From Edolisoma coerulescens (taxonomy: Eukaryota > Chordata > Aves > Passeriformes > Campephagidae): 64,000 nucleotides of DNA. The stretch's first letter is position 1. Each line of letters opens with the position of its first letter. The notes beneath the pieces are model-generated. The model did no database searches. It saw nothing but the letters and a program-made list of their open reading frames with translations, and was not told the origin of the DNA. Location of the stretch: positions 1 through 64,000 of the forward strand of contig VWZW01005532.1 in assembly GCA_013397115.1 (NCBI GenBank). The letters are read 5' to 3'. Shown piece by piece: positions 7,681 through 20,305 of the stretch. The position numbers and the translations under genes were made by a program.

Positions 7681-10678
7681 AAAAGGGGAGGGTTGGCTGA
7701 AAATGTAAGACAGGGAGGGAGAATGAGTACGCTTCGAGGCGGTGTAAGTGCAAGTGCCTGGCGGGCAGAGGAACGTGGTGGAAGAGCTCTCTGAACTCGT
7801 CAGGGAGTGAGACATGACAAGGGGTCATGTAGAAGTGAATGATACCTCAGAAGGATCACAGAGATGAATGCCTCCATGAGTCAGGTCAAATTGGCTCTGA
7901 GAATGGGTCCAGTAGAGGGAAGGGAATGGGAAATGGTTTAGATATGGCAAACTGATGGCAAACGTAAGATGAGGGGGTTTAAACAGAGGTTAGATTGTCT
8001 GCTGTGGTACCAAGGGAAGTGTCCATGTTAAAGGTGTTTGATACAATTAATTACTTTAATACAGCATAATAATGTAATTAGAGTAAGTGACTTGAAATGG
8101 AGAGGAGACCTTTGGGATTGGAGACCCTGAAAAGAATGATTAGGTGGAAGGGTGGCCCACAAAGCGTGTGAGAAGGGACACTGTGTATAAAGACACCCCT
8201 GAGACTGCCTTGAGCCGGATGTGGAAGGGAAAGCACAAACAGGCAGGGAGGAACATGCCTGGGACTCAGCCAGGCAGATCAGTGGCTTCACACAACGGGC
8301 AAGGCTGGATTCTGCCCCCGTGGCACAACTGTGTTACTCCCTTCGTGGCAGCAGTGTCTGTGTTGTAACTGGCCCTCGATATTTAATATTACTAAGCACT
8401 GGATCTTGGCTGTGACCCAGAGCTGTCCACCTGAGTGCTGTGCAGATCAGACACTCACACATTGGGTTGGGAAGGCAGCGTGGTAGGATCTGGGTGTTGA
8501 GATGGTGCTGGCAACATGCACGTTCTAGTGAGCAAAGCTGCCTGCCACATCACTGTCCACAGTGGAAAATGACAAGAGGACAAGCTATGCCAAAATACTA
8601 AAGCAGGGTGGTAAGGTTTAAAATTGTTAAAACCAAAGCAAACTGGAGGCAGGTTCACTTAGAGTCCCGTAAACAAGCACTGGGCAATGCTGCAAAATTA
8701 GAGAGATGTAGCAGAAAGATGAAGAACTTATGGTTAATGAGTAGTAAAGGAATGGAACAAAGACTGATATCATTGTAGGCTGCCAGGTACTTCTCAAAAG
8801 GTGAGTACATCTAAGAGGCAAATGTGCAATTACTTTGATTCTGGCCATTCATTGATCAGTTTCTGCTAGCACTGCTAGTATTTCGAGCAACCAAAGTGGA
8901 TAACTACATCTTGTCGTTCCAATATTATATTTGAGGAAAATCTGCCTTTGAGGGGGTTTGTCTGCTCAACAGGAGGATGTTGAGTCCAAAATTCTTGGGT
9001 TTCTTCATTGTAAACTGAGTCACAGATGGGTGGGCAGAGGCTGTGTGTTTTACCTGTGTGTGCACCTGAGGCATCAGCATGTGGCTTTCCAGCTCTTTCT
9101 GGACAGATGGATTTTTCCTTGCTGCAGGTCAATGTTAAGGAAATATATAACTCTTTCCTGTGGCTTTAATAGGTGTTATTGCATTGGTTCAGGGTGTTTA
9201 TAATGACTGTGCATCACTACAGAGCAGTAAACCCAGCAACTTCTCAGGTATTGTAGATGACATCATTGCAGAAGAGGAATCTAGGGCAGATTGGGAGTGG
9301 GGGGAGTCTGGATGACAATTCTGTGGTGACTGGGTAGGAATTGGGTATTTCTGCAGTTAGCAACCAAGAAAAGAAAAAGGGGTAAGCAGCATACCATGAG
9401 TACTTGAGTTGTGTACTGTGTGCAATGGGTTATTGAACAGATTTACATCCTCTGTGAATTAAGGTGGATGCACAGCAGCAGCTCTGTAGCTTTCTCTCAG
9501 CCTTCTGCTGCCACCCCTGCTTCCCCCCAAGCTGTAAGAGATTCTGTAGCATCAGTGCAGCAGAAGTAAAATGCAACATTCAGGTACTGCCAGGACCTCC
9601 TGGAGTTAAAAAATCATATCTGCAGACAGTTGTGCTGGAGCAGACCGAGATCTGTTCCATTGTGCCAGGATGAGAACCTCACTGTGAGGCTTTGCTGAGT
9701 TGTGAAAATGCAAACAGATGTATTGATTTTTTTTTTTTTAAATTTAGTGTACAACTTTTGGCTGTGCTCCAGGTTTTCTCCCTTTTTGAAAGGCCCTATG
9801 TATACCAGGTATAATTGAAATGTTCTGTTTCACTTGCCTGGAAATTCTCAGCTGTAGAAAGAAACACATTGAATATGAGAAGGGTTAAGATCTGTCCTTG
9901 TCACACATTCATAGCCTCTTGCTTTTGATCGATCAGGATCTCATCATAACAAGCTCTCACAGGAGGAAGCTGGAAACAGAGGAGATGGAGGTGCTGCCAG
10001 GGCCCAACTGTGTAAACTGCTACTGAAGATCATTCCGGGAAGGTTTTCCAGGAGGATATTTTGAAACGCTTTTCTGCCCTCTTGTACTTGCTTTGGGGTG
10101 TAGTTGGTAACCGTTCCCTCTGTGTGGAAAGTTGGGGGAGCAGAGAGCTTTGATGTTATTATTTTTTCATGATCTGCAGTCTCTGTGTGGTATCAGCTCG
10201 TCTCTCCCCACAACTCCTGGGCATGTCCTAAATGCAAAACCTCTTTGGTGCCAATATTTATTTCTTTATGAGTAATTGAACTGCTGCAGCCTCTCATTTT
10301 CCTCTGCCACCCGAGCCATCCCCGTCCTGCTTTGGGAGGCTGGATGGGAGCTCTTCTGTAGTTGGGGGTGATCTGACTGTCAGAGCAGAGACCCTTCTCT
10401 CAAATAATCCATGTTAATTTACCTTGTTTGGAAGGTAAAGCAGGAAAGAGCCTTTTTCCTTTTTTATTTTGTTTTTCTCACTCCTTTTTTTTTTTTTCAC
10501 CGTAAAGTTTCACAGGGGTAGAGCCGACTGCCTCCTTTAATTGTGCTCTTAAATCCCCTCTGGGAAATGTTGTGCTCAGCCGGAGCATGCCTGCGCTGTG
10601 CTGACCCATGTTTAGCCGATGCCTGTCACTTCTCATCCACCTTCCCGTTCCACCGCGGTACTCTGACAGCGTGTGGCA
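7681..10678. other. Spacer before PCDHAC1, no gene seen
   Basis: CpG-poor non-coding DNA. Short open frames have no family resemblance and there is no transposon I can name. CpG content rises again from about 10.6 kb into the PCDHAC1 promoter. Confidence 0.6.
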
Positions 10679-10697
10679 GCGCACCCTCTCGCTGCCT
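10679..10697 (+). promoter_or_regulatory. CSE/CGCT-box-like site of the PCDHAC1 promoter
   Basis: GCGCACCCTCTCGCTGCCT shares the frame GCGCAC..T.TCGCTGC with the box upstream of the alpha exon at 1207. It lies about 330-350 bp upstream of the PCDHAC1 ATG. In mammals PCDHAC1 keeps a CSE while PCDHAC2 lacks one, so its presence here fits. The assignment is by eye and the site is weaker than that of the alpha exon. Confidence 0.4.
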
Positions 10698-10813
10698 CTC
10701 CCGCAAGGAGCGCAGGGAGGAGGGGGGTCTGCTCTGCATCTCTTTTTCACGGAAACACATCCATGACGCGGACTCGGCTGCGCGCAGCCCCCCGCTCCAT
10801 CTCCGTCGGGGCG

Positions 10814-10822
10814 TTAAATAAG
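10814..10822 (+). promoter_or_regulatory. TATA-like box, PCDHAC1
   Basis: TTAAATAAG stands out as an AT-rich island in GC-rich sequence, about 207-215 bp upstream of the PCDHAC1 ATG and about 120 bp after the CSE-like box. It could position transcription initiation. There is no direct evidence for its use. Confidence 0.25.
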
Positions 10823-10889
10823 AGGGGGAAAAGAGGAAAGGGAGGAGACGCAGCCGCCGGCCGGCGGGACAGCGGCGGCGGGGGGAGCG

Positions 10890-10890
10890 N
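10890..10890. other. Single ambiguous base (N)
   Basis: One N lies in the very GC-rich PCDHAC1 5' flank, 139 bp before the ATG. It does not touch the coding sequence. Confidence 0.99.
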
Positions 10891-10980
10891 CGCACCGAAC
10901 TTCTCGCCTTGCCGCCGGTGCGCCCCGGTGCCCGTTCGCTTCGCGCCGGGAACTTGGGGTGTTTGCTGAAATTCTGGATT

Positions 10981-11013
10981 ATGTTCCTGCTGAGCCGGTC
11001 TGCGGGGAGCTGA
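10981..11013 (+). other. Short upstream ORF in the PCDHAC1 5' leader
   Basis: An ATG at 10981 is in frame with the PCDHAC1 start, but after ten codons it meets TGA (11011-11013), 15 bp before the main ATG. If the leader includes this region, the upstream ORF could reduce initiation at 11029. Leader extent is not known from sequence. Confidence 0.4.
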
Positions 11014-11028
11014 GCCAGGGGAGGAAGC

Positions 11029-13431
11029 ATGCGGGGCTATTTAATGGTCTTCTGCCTTATTTGCTGCACCGCGGACGGGCAACTAGTGTATTCCATCGCC
11101 GAGGAAACGGAGCGTGGAGCGTCTGTTGGGAACATAGCAAAGGATTTAGGAATAGATGCAGCTACACTTTCAGCTCGGAAATTTCGCATGATCACCAGTT
11201 CAAGTAAGCAATATTTTAATATAAATGCCAGCACGGGGGCTTTGTCTGTTAACGAGCCCGTAGACAGAGAACAGCTTTGTGAATTAAAGTCTGTCTGTCT
11301 TCTGAATTATGAACTCGTGTTAGAAAACCCTCTAGAGCTTTATAGGATGGAATTCAAAGTCTTGGACATAAATGACAACTCCCCCAGCTTTCCCTTAAGT
11401 GAATATCATATAAACATGCCTGAGTTCCTGTCACCTGGGGCACGGTTTACACTCCCCAGCGCCCAAGATCTTGATGAAGGTGCTAACAGTGTCCAGAATT
11501 ATACTCTGAGCCCTGATGAACATTTCTATTTGGAAATGCAGATACGTGGGGATGGAAGTAAATATCCTGAATTGGTGCTGAAGAAAGCCTTAGACAGGGA
11601 GCAGCAAGCCACTCACAGACTCGTGCTTACAGCCAAAGATGGTGGGAATCCTCCAAAGTCTGGTGATGTCCCGGTAATTGTGACTGTGCTGGATACCAAT
11701 GACAATGCACCAGAATTTGAGCACTCAGTCTACAGGGCGAGTATCTTGGAAAACTCCCCCAGTGGCACTTTGGTAGTCCAAGTGCATGCTACGGACTTGG
11801 ATGAAGGTCCAAATGGAGAGGTCAGGTATTCCTTTAGCAATACAACTTCTGCTGACTTACAGCGAATGTTCTCAATTCACCCACACACCGGGGAGGTGAC
11901 AGTCAATGGCGTTTTAGCTGTTCAGAGACCCCTTCTTGAGATGCTTATTGAGGCAAGGGATAATGGGGCATTTGGCATGTCCAGCACAGCTAAGCTGCTG
12001 GTGGAAATCACTGATGTGAACAATCATGGCCCAGAGATTACAATTACATCCCTTTCCAGTCCCATTCCTGAGGATGCTGTTCCTGGCACGGTGATAGCTC
12101 TGCTGAGTATTTTGGATAAGGACCCTGGGGAGAATGGGAAAGTAACCTGCCAGATCTCTGAAAACCTTCCCTTCCAGTTAAAGCCTTCCCTTCAAAACTA
12201 CTACAGCCTTGTCACCAGCAAGCTTCTGGACCGAGAGCTGATCAGTGAGTACAACATCACCATTACTGCCACAGACTTGGGTTCTCCTCCTATCACCACT
12301 CAGAAGGCTCTTTGGGTGCAAATTTCTGACGTGAATGATAACCCCCCTGTGTTCAGTGCTGACACATTTGATGTGTTTGTGGAGGAGAACAATCCACTTG
12401 GTGCTTTTCTCTACCAGGTCTCTGCATCTGACCCTGATATAGGGGAGAATGGACGGGTCTCTTACACGCTCAGGAATTCCACAGTTGCAGGCAGTGCCCT
12501 GACCAGCTTTTTGTCTATGAACTTGGCCAATGGGAGCATCTATGCAAAACGTGCCTTTGATTTTGAGCAGCTTAGGAGCTTCTATTTCCAAGTGGAAGCC
12601 AAGGACAACGGGTCACCAGCCTTGAGTGCTGCCGTAACAGTGAATGTTTACATCTCAGACCAGAATGACAATGCCCCAGCCATCCTGTACCCCACCAGCC
12701 AGAATGGCTCAGTAGCCGTGGAAGTTGTGCCCCGCCTGGCTGATGAGGACTACCTGGTGACCAAAGTGGTGGCAGATGATGAGGACAATGCACAGAACGC
12801 CTGGCTTTCCTACCACCTCGCCCATTCCTCCGACTCCACCCTGTTCCAGCTGTCACCGCACACCGGTGAGCTGCGCACCACGCGCTCCATGCGCTCCACT
12901 GACTTCCTCAAGCACAAGGTGGTTGTGGTGGTGCGGGACCACGGGGATCCCCCGCTCTCCTCCACCGTGACAGTGGGCATCCTGCTGGCTGACACCCTGC
13001 CCCAGGCACTGCCAGACTTTGACGACAGTGGGGAGCCACCACCGCTGCTCAATGCTACAAACATCTACTTGATCGTTTCCCTTGCCTGTGTCTCGTTCAT
13101 CTTTGCGGCGTTCATCTTCTTCCTCGCCGTCATCCGGCTGTGCCGGTGCCGGACTTGCTGCTGCTGCCCAGCTGATGACTATAAAAAGTATTGCTACAGC
13201 GTGCACATGCTTCCCAGCTCCCACCTCCCACCGGACATGCTGGAGGTCACTGGTGTGGGTAAACTGACTCACACCTACTTGTACAGGGCATCCGTAGGTC
13301 TCGGGCCTAGTAACAGCAGCATCCCAAATGGTGATGCTGGGAATGTTCCTAGTGGCTCAAGGGTACAAGTGTCAGGGCCCTGCATCCAAGTGCAGCAGGT
13401 CCAAAGTGACCGGTTGAGTGCTGTCCTCGTG
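11029..13431 (+). CDS. PCDHAC1: Protocadherin alpha C1 variable exon
   Basis: 801 codons, in phase 0 up to donor GTG|GTAAGT. It encodes the C-type isoform alpha-c1, a neuronal cadherin-like receptor. A start at 11029 (A at -3) gives a signal peptide of about 17 residues and mature QLVYSIAEETERG. EC1 has a Cys-X5-Cys loop (CELKSVC). EC linkers are DINDNSP 113, DTNDNAP 222, DVNNHGP 329, DVNDNPP 434 and DQNDNAP 544. A membrane helix spans about 679-703 and the cytoplasmic segment 704-801, with Cys clusters just inside the membrane and LTHTYLYRAS. Diagnostic c1 phrases are PEFLSPGARFTLPSAQD, SSTAKLLVEITDVN and VVVVRDHGDPPLSS, which match my memory of mammalian PCDHAC1. Codon use is ordinary, unlike the GC-saturated alpha exon upstream. 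The third linker has Asn where DxNDN normally has its second Asp. The frame continues 19 codons into the intron before a TAG at 13489-13491. The constant exons complete the protein. Confidence 0.95.
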
Positions 13432-16400
13432 GTAAGTACTTCTTCCTTTCACTTTTTTTCTCCCAGGCACATGGCCTTGTGTCTGCTATAGGTTGCTCAG
13501 TGCAGAACACACTGAGGGCATTTGCAGGAAAACAGGTGTCAATTCATGGCACCTGGAGGAAGTTTCGGTTTCTTTTATATATTTCCTAAAGCCAAGAATC
13601 TCTTTGGCTGAAATATTGTCTTGGGATGGCAAAAGAGATTTTTTTTTCTGCTGCAGATGTTAAGGACCTTCAGACACAACTGAAGGTAAAGGTGTAAATG
13701 AAAACTAAATTCCTTGCAAGCCAGGCCATTGTCTTCAGAGAGCTAAGTAGGGGCATAATAAGAGTCCGTGCAAGTTTCTAATCGGTGGTGGTTCTAAGAC
13801 ACACTGTGTAGAGTCTGTGATTTTATTTTTTTTAGTATTTTTTTTATCCCCACCCTGACATTCCTGAGATTTTTTTCATTGAGGGGGAGTAGTTTGTTGA
13901 GCCAAGATGCTGGTTTGCAGTGCCCAAGGTAACTCTGTGGTGGAATAGCAGTAATTCAATATCCAGCACCTCTTTAGGAAATGTGATTTGAAGTGTTCCT
14001 CTCACTTTCCAAGCAATCCATAGATTTTGTGAATCTTAAATAATTCTCTTCTGAGCCTCTAACCAAGCTGGTTTCTTCTCAGTAGTGTGAGGAGTGATTT
14101 TGCAGGAGAAAATATCTTTCTGTGATCACAGTGTAGGGCTACAAGGTGGGCTATGTCTGCAGGCCTAATGTGCTGGGTGTTGCAGCATTACTTGTCCAAG
14201 ATTCAGTTTTCTTATATGTATTTTTAATAGGTCCTGTGAGTCGTCTTTATATTTTTATGAAGCTTTGAGATGTTTTGCCTGCACTGTCAAATTCCTTGGT
14301 GTGCATAACAGTAACTAACCACTGTTGGTTCTGTCCAGGCCAGTGCTCTGTGTCTGGTAAGAGCTACTCCAGATGTTTCTAAGGGAAGTGTAAGAACTCG
14401 GCTGGACAGACATGGCGTAATCTGCTTCCTGCTGTTGTTTTTTATTCTAGTTTACAATTATTAGAGGCTGTCTTAAATCTGTAGCCATTATTTCTATTTT
14501 CACCTTTGAAATCTTTATTGTACCTTTAAACGTATGTAAAAGCCCAGCTCCTTTTTGAACCTTGATGTAAGGGTAGCTTCGATAACTTCTTTGGATGATC
14601 AAATATACATTCAACTACATAACACTTTGGTTTATAACTCTTGGATTTCCAAGTAGTGAGTTTTTGTAAATATTCCCTTCCAGAAAGGTTCCAATTTGCT
14701 CTTCACTATGCAATTAGTTCATCACACCTTCCCTTATTTATGTGTTGACCAGATTTGATTTACACATTATGGCTTTCCTAGTATTTAATCAAAGTCATAA
14801 TCAGTTTTAAATTCTGTTCTCTGGAGCAGCAGAGGGTTGCACATGTTGTGGGTTTCTCACTGTTCAGAGAGGGGTGTGTGGAATACTTAGATCTTGCAAA
14901 GGGAAAAGATTTGGTGTCCTTCCATAAGAAACTGTAGAGCCTAGGAAAAAGGCAGTTGGCAGTATTTAAAGTAGAATCTGTACCTAACTCACTGGATACT
15001 TTGGGAATATCATTGATTATTTGAGGATCTGAAAAACAAAAAAGTTGAGTTAGAACCTTTGTAACGGGGAGTTAAAAAACTTTTTGCCAATATCTTGACT
15101 CAGAAGGTGTCTGCAAGAACCCTGACAGTGGCTGGGGGGGTGTAACTTTGGCTGGAGAGTAGTTCAGGATTGCAAAACTTGTAATAATGATGTCATATAT
15201 ATAACAACAAAAGCAACCAAAAGACCTCAAAAAACTGTCACAACTCATTTCTTTGTTCCAGTTGAGCAAGATCCGGAAACTCAGGTTGCCAACACATTAA
15301 AGAACCAAACAATAAGAAAAATGAAAAAGTATCCCTAATCTCCATAATCAGAACAACTAAAATGTGTCTCATTAATCTCACTGTATTTCAGTCATTCAGG
15401 TGAATTTTTAAACTTGTAGCATGAGACACCTTTTTAGGAGCTTTTGATAGTGGGCAAAATAAATCCCAGATGTCATCTTTGGCAATTTTGTTTCCTTGGC
15501 TTCCAACACTCAGAGGTGGGCAACCATAGATACGGCTCATGTGGAAAGTCCAAAGGCTTTACTTTAATTGAGCTGAGTAGGGGAGCAGAGGCAGAGACTG
15601 TAAAAATCCATCTACCCTTGAAACCAAAATCATGCTGGTTATTATTAATTTGGTGCTGATCATTCCAGTGGTGGATATATATATGTATGCACATGTATAT
15701 TTACCATTAGAAATTTCGGCTAAAAAAATTAAATTTTTATTTTGGATGTTGACTAAATGTAGTCTGTAAGTGCTTTCAGACTGATTCGTTTGGAGTTAGA
15801 AATATAAACCTACATGACCCTTTGAGCTTTTGAGGAGGGGTGGTTGTAATGCTCCCTAAGAATATAAATGTAACAAAAAGAAAGTAACAAATCTTTAAAA
15901 GGCACTAGGAGCAACTTCATAGTTATCACTCAAAGCACTGAAAAGTATTTAAAGATTACAATTTCAGCAGAACTTAAATATACCTGATTTTTATTTTGTT
16001 GGATTTTCTTTAATTGAGGAGTTGATTACAATTTTCAGTACATGTAGGATAGAAAAAGGTCTGCATATACCAAAAGTTAATTGAATTTCCAGAAATTAGA
16101 TGTATTTTCAAAATTTAGGTTGATTTCTTTATTCTTGTTCTGCTTTTGCTACTGAATTAAACAACAGGCTTGGGTGTGTTTACATATGCAGACACATGAG
16201 ACCCATTTGTGCTTTTATATTTTCTATTTGGGTTAGAGCTATAAATAGCTCTATGTATGGCCATAACAACAGTAGAGTAAACTGTAATTGTATCTTTTTC
16301 AGTATTTTGTTGTGTCTTTCTGCAGCATGGCATAAATGGCAGCTAAGTGAAAAGCGTGGTACGCTGCTGGGCTGTGTGAGAGACAAAGGCACGAGTGGTT

Positions 16401-19400
16401 ACTAAAGTAAGCAGTGGTTCACTGACTGATTTCTGGGATTGTGATGTAGCCATGGATTGCTGCAGTTCTTTTCTTTGCTTGTGTTGGCCATTGTGCTTCA
16501 CAAAAGGCCTGTGAGATATTTCTACATTCAGAGCACAGTGACCTCTCTGTGACTTGGCATTCAATATTTAGGTTACAACCAAAAATAGATGCAAGCCTTG
16601 CAATGGAGAATATTTCTCGCTAAACTGTAATGAGAGTGGAATAATTTTGCCCAACATGGCATGCATTTCCTGTGACAAAAATGGATCCACTTACATTGAG
16701 ACAGGCTGGCAGTTGAGGCTGAACTGCTGCAGGCTAAGCATCAGTGGCTTCCTCACACAAGTGAAGACCAGATGTTTGTGCAAGCCCTCCCTGTGTCTCA
16801 TTCTGATGGGAATAACACAGTCAAATGTGAGAGTGAAGCACATTCCCAATTCTTTCTGTCAGTGCTAATAACAGCCTGTCTAGAACCAGCAGTCTTATGT
16901 CCACATCACAAGAATTCAGTTTTTAGGAAGATTTCTTGGCTGCAAAAGTTACTCTTGGGGTCTGGCCAAGAAAATCCTAGAAGGGGCAATGACCAAAGAA
17001 AATTCAGCAAGGGGAAGTGTCTCCTTCTGACCACTCCAATTGCCTTGCTCAAAGAAGGATGTCTTCAGCAAAAGAACGCTGAGTCCTGTAAAGGCTACAG
17101 ATGCCTGGGCTGAAACTTTGCTTGTCTGATGCCTGCCTTGGAGTGTTATTTTTAGGAATAGGGGAAGGGAGAGTGACAGGAGGAGTTCGTTGAGACAAAG
17201 GGCTTGAGGGGATGTGGAGAGTAATATGATTGTATTTGGAGATGAATAAGGTGAAGGGAAGGATGAGGTTGAATGGTGATGTGGGCTGAGGAAGGGTAAC
17301 CCTTGTGTGAAAGCATAAAACAAGAAAAAGGAATTTAGATCAAGTCCAGTCCTTTCCTATATCACTCACCATTTAATCCTAAATATTGAAATTGAAAGAT
17401 TTATATTTTAATTGTAAAAATAATAATTTTAATTACAAAATTCACTAGGCTGTGCCCATTATTCCTATTGGAAAGTTATTCCTCTAAGACTTTGAAATGC
17501 TGTTCTGACATCCTGCCAACAGTTCTTTGCTATGAATTTGTAGACTTTTGATTTTGTGCCAGCAATTCCCTTTTAGTATGAGTAGTTCTTTCCCTCTTTG
17601 CATCTTGCTTTATCCACAGCTTAGAAAGCAACCACATCCTTTCTCAGCCTTTGTTTTACCAAGCTAAACAAGTCAATCCCTTTCAGTCTTTTTTTCCTAC
17701 GGTCACCTCTGCACTTATCTGATTATACTGATAACCCTCCTCAGCATCAGTTTTTAATTTTTGGATATAAATTTTTTGCATTTCCTGCAAATATGTGACC
17801 AGACTTATATATGTTTCAGAGAAAGGACTTCCTATGTACCTAGGAATACTTCCTTGCCCAGGTCATAGGGAATACAAAAGCTGGTTCTTCTTGGGAGGCC
17901 AATTACCTTCTCCATAGTTTAAAAAAGTTGATTAATCAGTCACCGAAGTGTTATTGCAGAACTTCTTTGAGGGTAGAGGTGGATGGGTAAAGGTTCATTC
18001 CCAAGATGGTTCTTCTGCCCAAATTCATCCATCTAAATACCTGATGTTTGAGCCTTCTATGTTAAAAAGCCTTAGTCACCTGCTCAGAGCAAATCATCCT
18101 GTTCATCTTTGTTATATGAGTTTAGACAAAGCCTACAGACAGCACTGAGAGTAAACGAATGACTTTTGTCTTGACAGATATCAAGATTTTGAAGTGAATG
18201 ATTCCATATGATCGTCTTCTGCAACTGTTGTTAGAGTAGCCTGACTTCTTGTGTCATAAACTTTTCAATGCTGCACTGTATTCAATGTTTCACTAAAATC
18301 AGAATAGATGAGATGAATTTCAGTTTGTTTCTATTGAGGCAAATTGAAAACCAATCCAGCAAATTGTTGTCTTTGATAAACCTATGACTATTTTCCTTTC
18401 TTTTCAGTGTACCTTCATTTCTCTTTTAGTCCTTCATCCACATTTGTATCCAAACAGACAGGATAATGGGCTTGTGGCCACACAGGCTGGATTTCACCAT
18501 TTTAAATTACTGTCTGCAGTTGTTTTTATTCAATGAGATTATTCTGCTTCGGAGTTGAGAGGTTTATATTAAAAAAAAAAACCCCAAAAAACTAAGCCAA
18601 AACAAATTCTCTTCAGTCCTATGCTTTTATTTATCAGTTCTTTTAGAAACCTGTGATGGAAATCAGGTAGTGGGGAATTGAGGATGTTTAACTCTCAGTG
18701 TTTTGGTTCTTCCCTGGTGACAGCAATTTCTGTTCCCTTGAGTAATTTGTCACATATTCAATGTCACATTCAAGATACTGAAAACAGAGGAAAATACAGA
18801 TTATCGTCATAAAATGGGATGGTGGCTCCAGGGGATCATTGGCCCATGTGTGCCATATTTTTGTACCAATGACCTGTGCATCCTCTGCTTCCCACTGGAG
18901 AGAATTGCTGGATTTTACTGTGGCTCAATATAACTCTGCTAATACTGTGTATTTCTGGGATTACAGCTAGCTTGTTTCAAAATAACAAGAGGAGTTGTGA
19001 CTTGCTGTTTAAAGACTGTTTAAAATTGCAATTAATCAAAAGAATGGCTGCAAAATCCAGCATCTGAACTGCAAAGGGGGGAAGCAGGCACATGGGATTA
19101 AGGTATTTAGTTGAGAATTTGTAATGCAAAGAAACAGACAGGGCAAGAGCTCAAAGATTTGGTGCTATCAGAGACATTTGGAGAATAATAGCAAATTTGA
19201 CCAATAAAGCAAGTGGAAGTTAAATATCAGAGAAAGAAGGTACATTAAAAAAACAAGAGGTTTGTAACCTCTACTCTTTGAGCAGTCTCTCTAAGGAAAA
19301 CCAACACATTTTTGTTCTTTGGCTTCTTTCTTCTCCAAAGGAATGATTTTTATATTTTGATCTCTTAGTTCTTCCATCTCCCCCATGGCTGGTCCCAGTC

Positions 19401-19904
19401 TGATGGGTCTTGACACTGTCTTTAATGGCTTTTTACTTCTTTCTTACTCTGCAAAAGTCGAACATCTTTGCACCGCTGGCCTGCAAAATCAAAGTTTATG
19501 ATGTTCCCTCACAAAACCTGAAGGTATTGATTCCAAAAGGTTCTGTGGTGTTACTTCTTAACCTTTTCCAGTTCCTTTGTTGGGGTCAGAAGCAAGGGAG
19601 CAGGGAAGTCTTACAGCTGAGTGGGCTCTTCATCTTTTGAACTACACAGCTGCTTGCTCTGTGTCTCAGGAATGCATTTTAGAGAGCTTTTAGGTTCTGC
19701 TTTGTAGCCAGTGGTTATATGGAGATCGGTGCAATATCCTTATGGTTAAAGCAGTTTTCCTTGCATGATATTAAATCCGCAGGATTGTGATCATACCTGC
19801 AGTATGAAGACATGAAGACATTTCAATATAAGCCTGAAATCAGTCTTCCAACTTTGTCATTTCAATAAAAGACAGATATGGAGCTACTGGAGGCAGGCCA
19901 ATTG
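13432..19904. other. Spacer between PCDHAC1 and PCDHAC2, part 1
   Basis: AT-rich, CpG-poor non-coding DNA. It serves as intron for transcripts starting at PCDHAC1 or upstream exons. No exon, RNA gene or identifiable transposon was seen. Short open frames are sporadic and lack domain signatures. Confidence 0.6.
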
Positions 19905-20305
19905 TGGGCCCTTAAGATAACTAGGGGACTGAAGCATCTCTCATATGTGGAAAGACAGAAAGCCAGGACTTTTTAGCCCATAAAAGAGAAGGCTGTGGGG
20001 TTGGGGCAATCTTATTACTGTAGGAAAAGAGAGCCAGGGCCTTTTCAGGAGTGCCCAGTGAGAGGAAGGGAGGAGGAGGCTCTGTCTAAGCTGAAGTAAT
20101 TTGTTTTGTTGGTTGGGTTTGTTTCCGCTGTGAGGATGCTGAGCACTGGCACGGGTTGTGCAGGGAGATTGTGAAGGCTCCATCCTTGCAGAGACTCAAA
20201 AGCCATCTGGGCATGGTCCCAGACATCCTGCTTTACTTGACCTTGCTTAGGTCGTAGGGTTGGACAAGACAATCTCCAGAGGTCTCAACCAGTCTGTGAT
20301 TCTGT
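19905..20305 (+). mobile_element. Old CR1 LINE 3' fragment
   Basis: A diverged CR1 in sense orientation. Recognisable pieces are 'catctctcatatg' with 'agaagagaaggct' near the left, 'gcccagtgagaggaag' and 'gagcactggcacggg' in the middle, and 'agactcaaaagccatctggg', 'agggttggac' and 'tctgtgattctgtg' at the 3' end. Divergence suggests an older copy than those after 53 kb. Confidence 0.75.
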
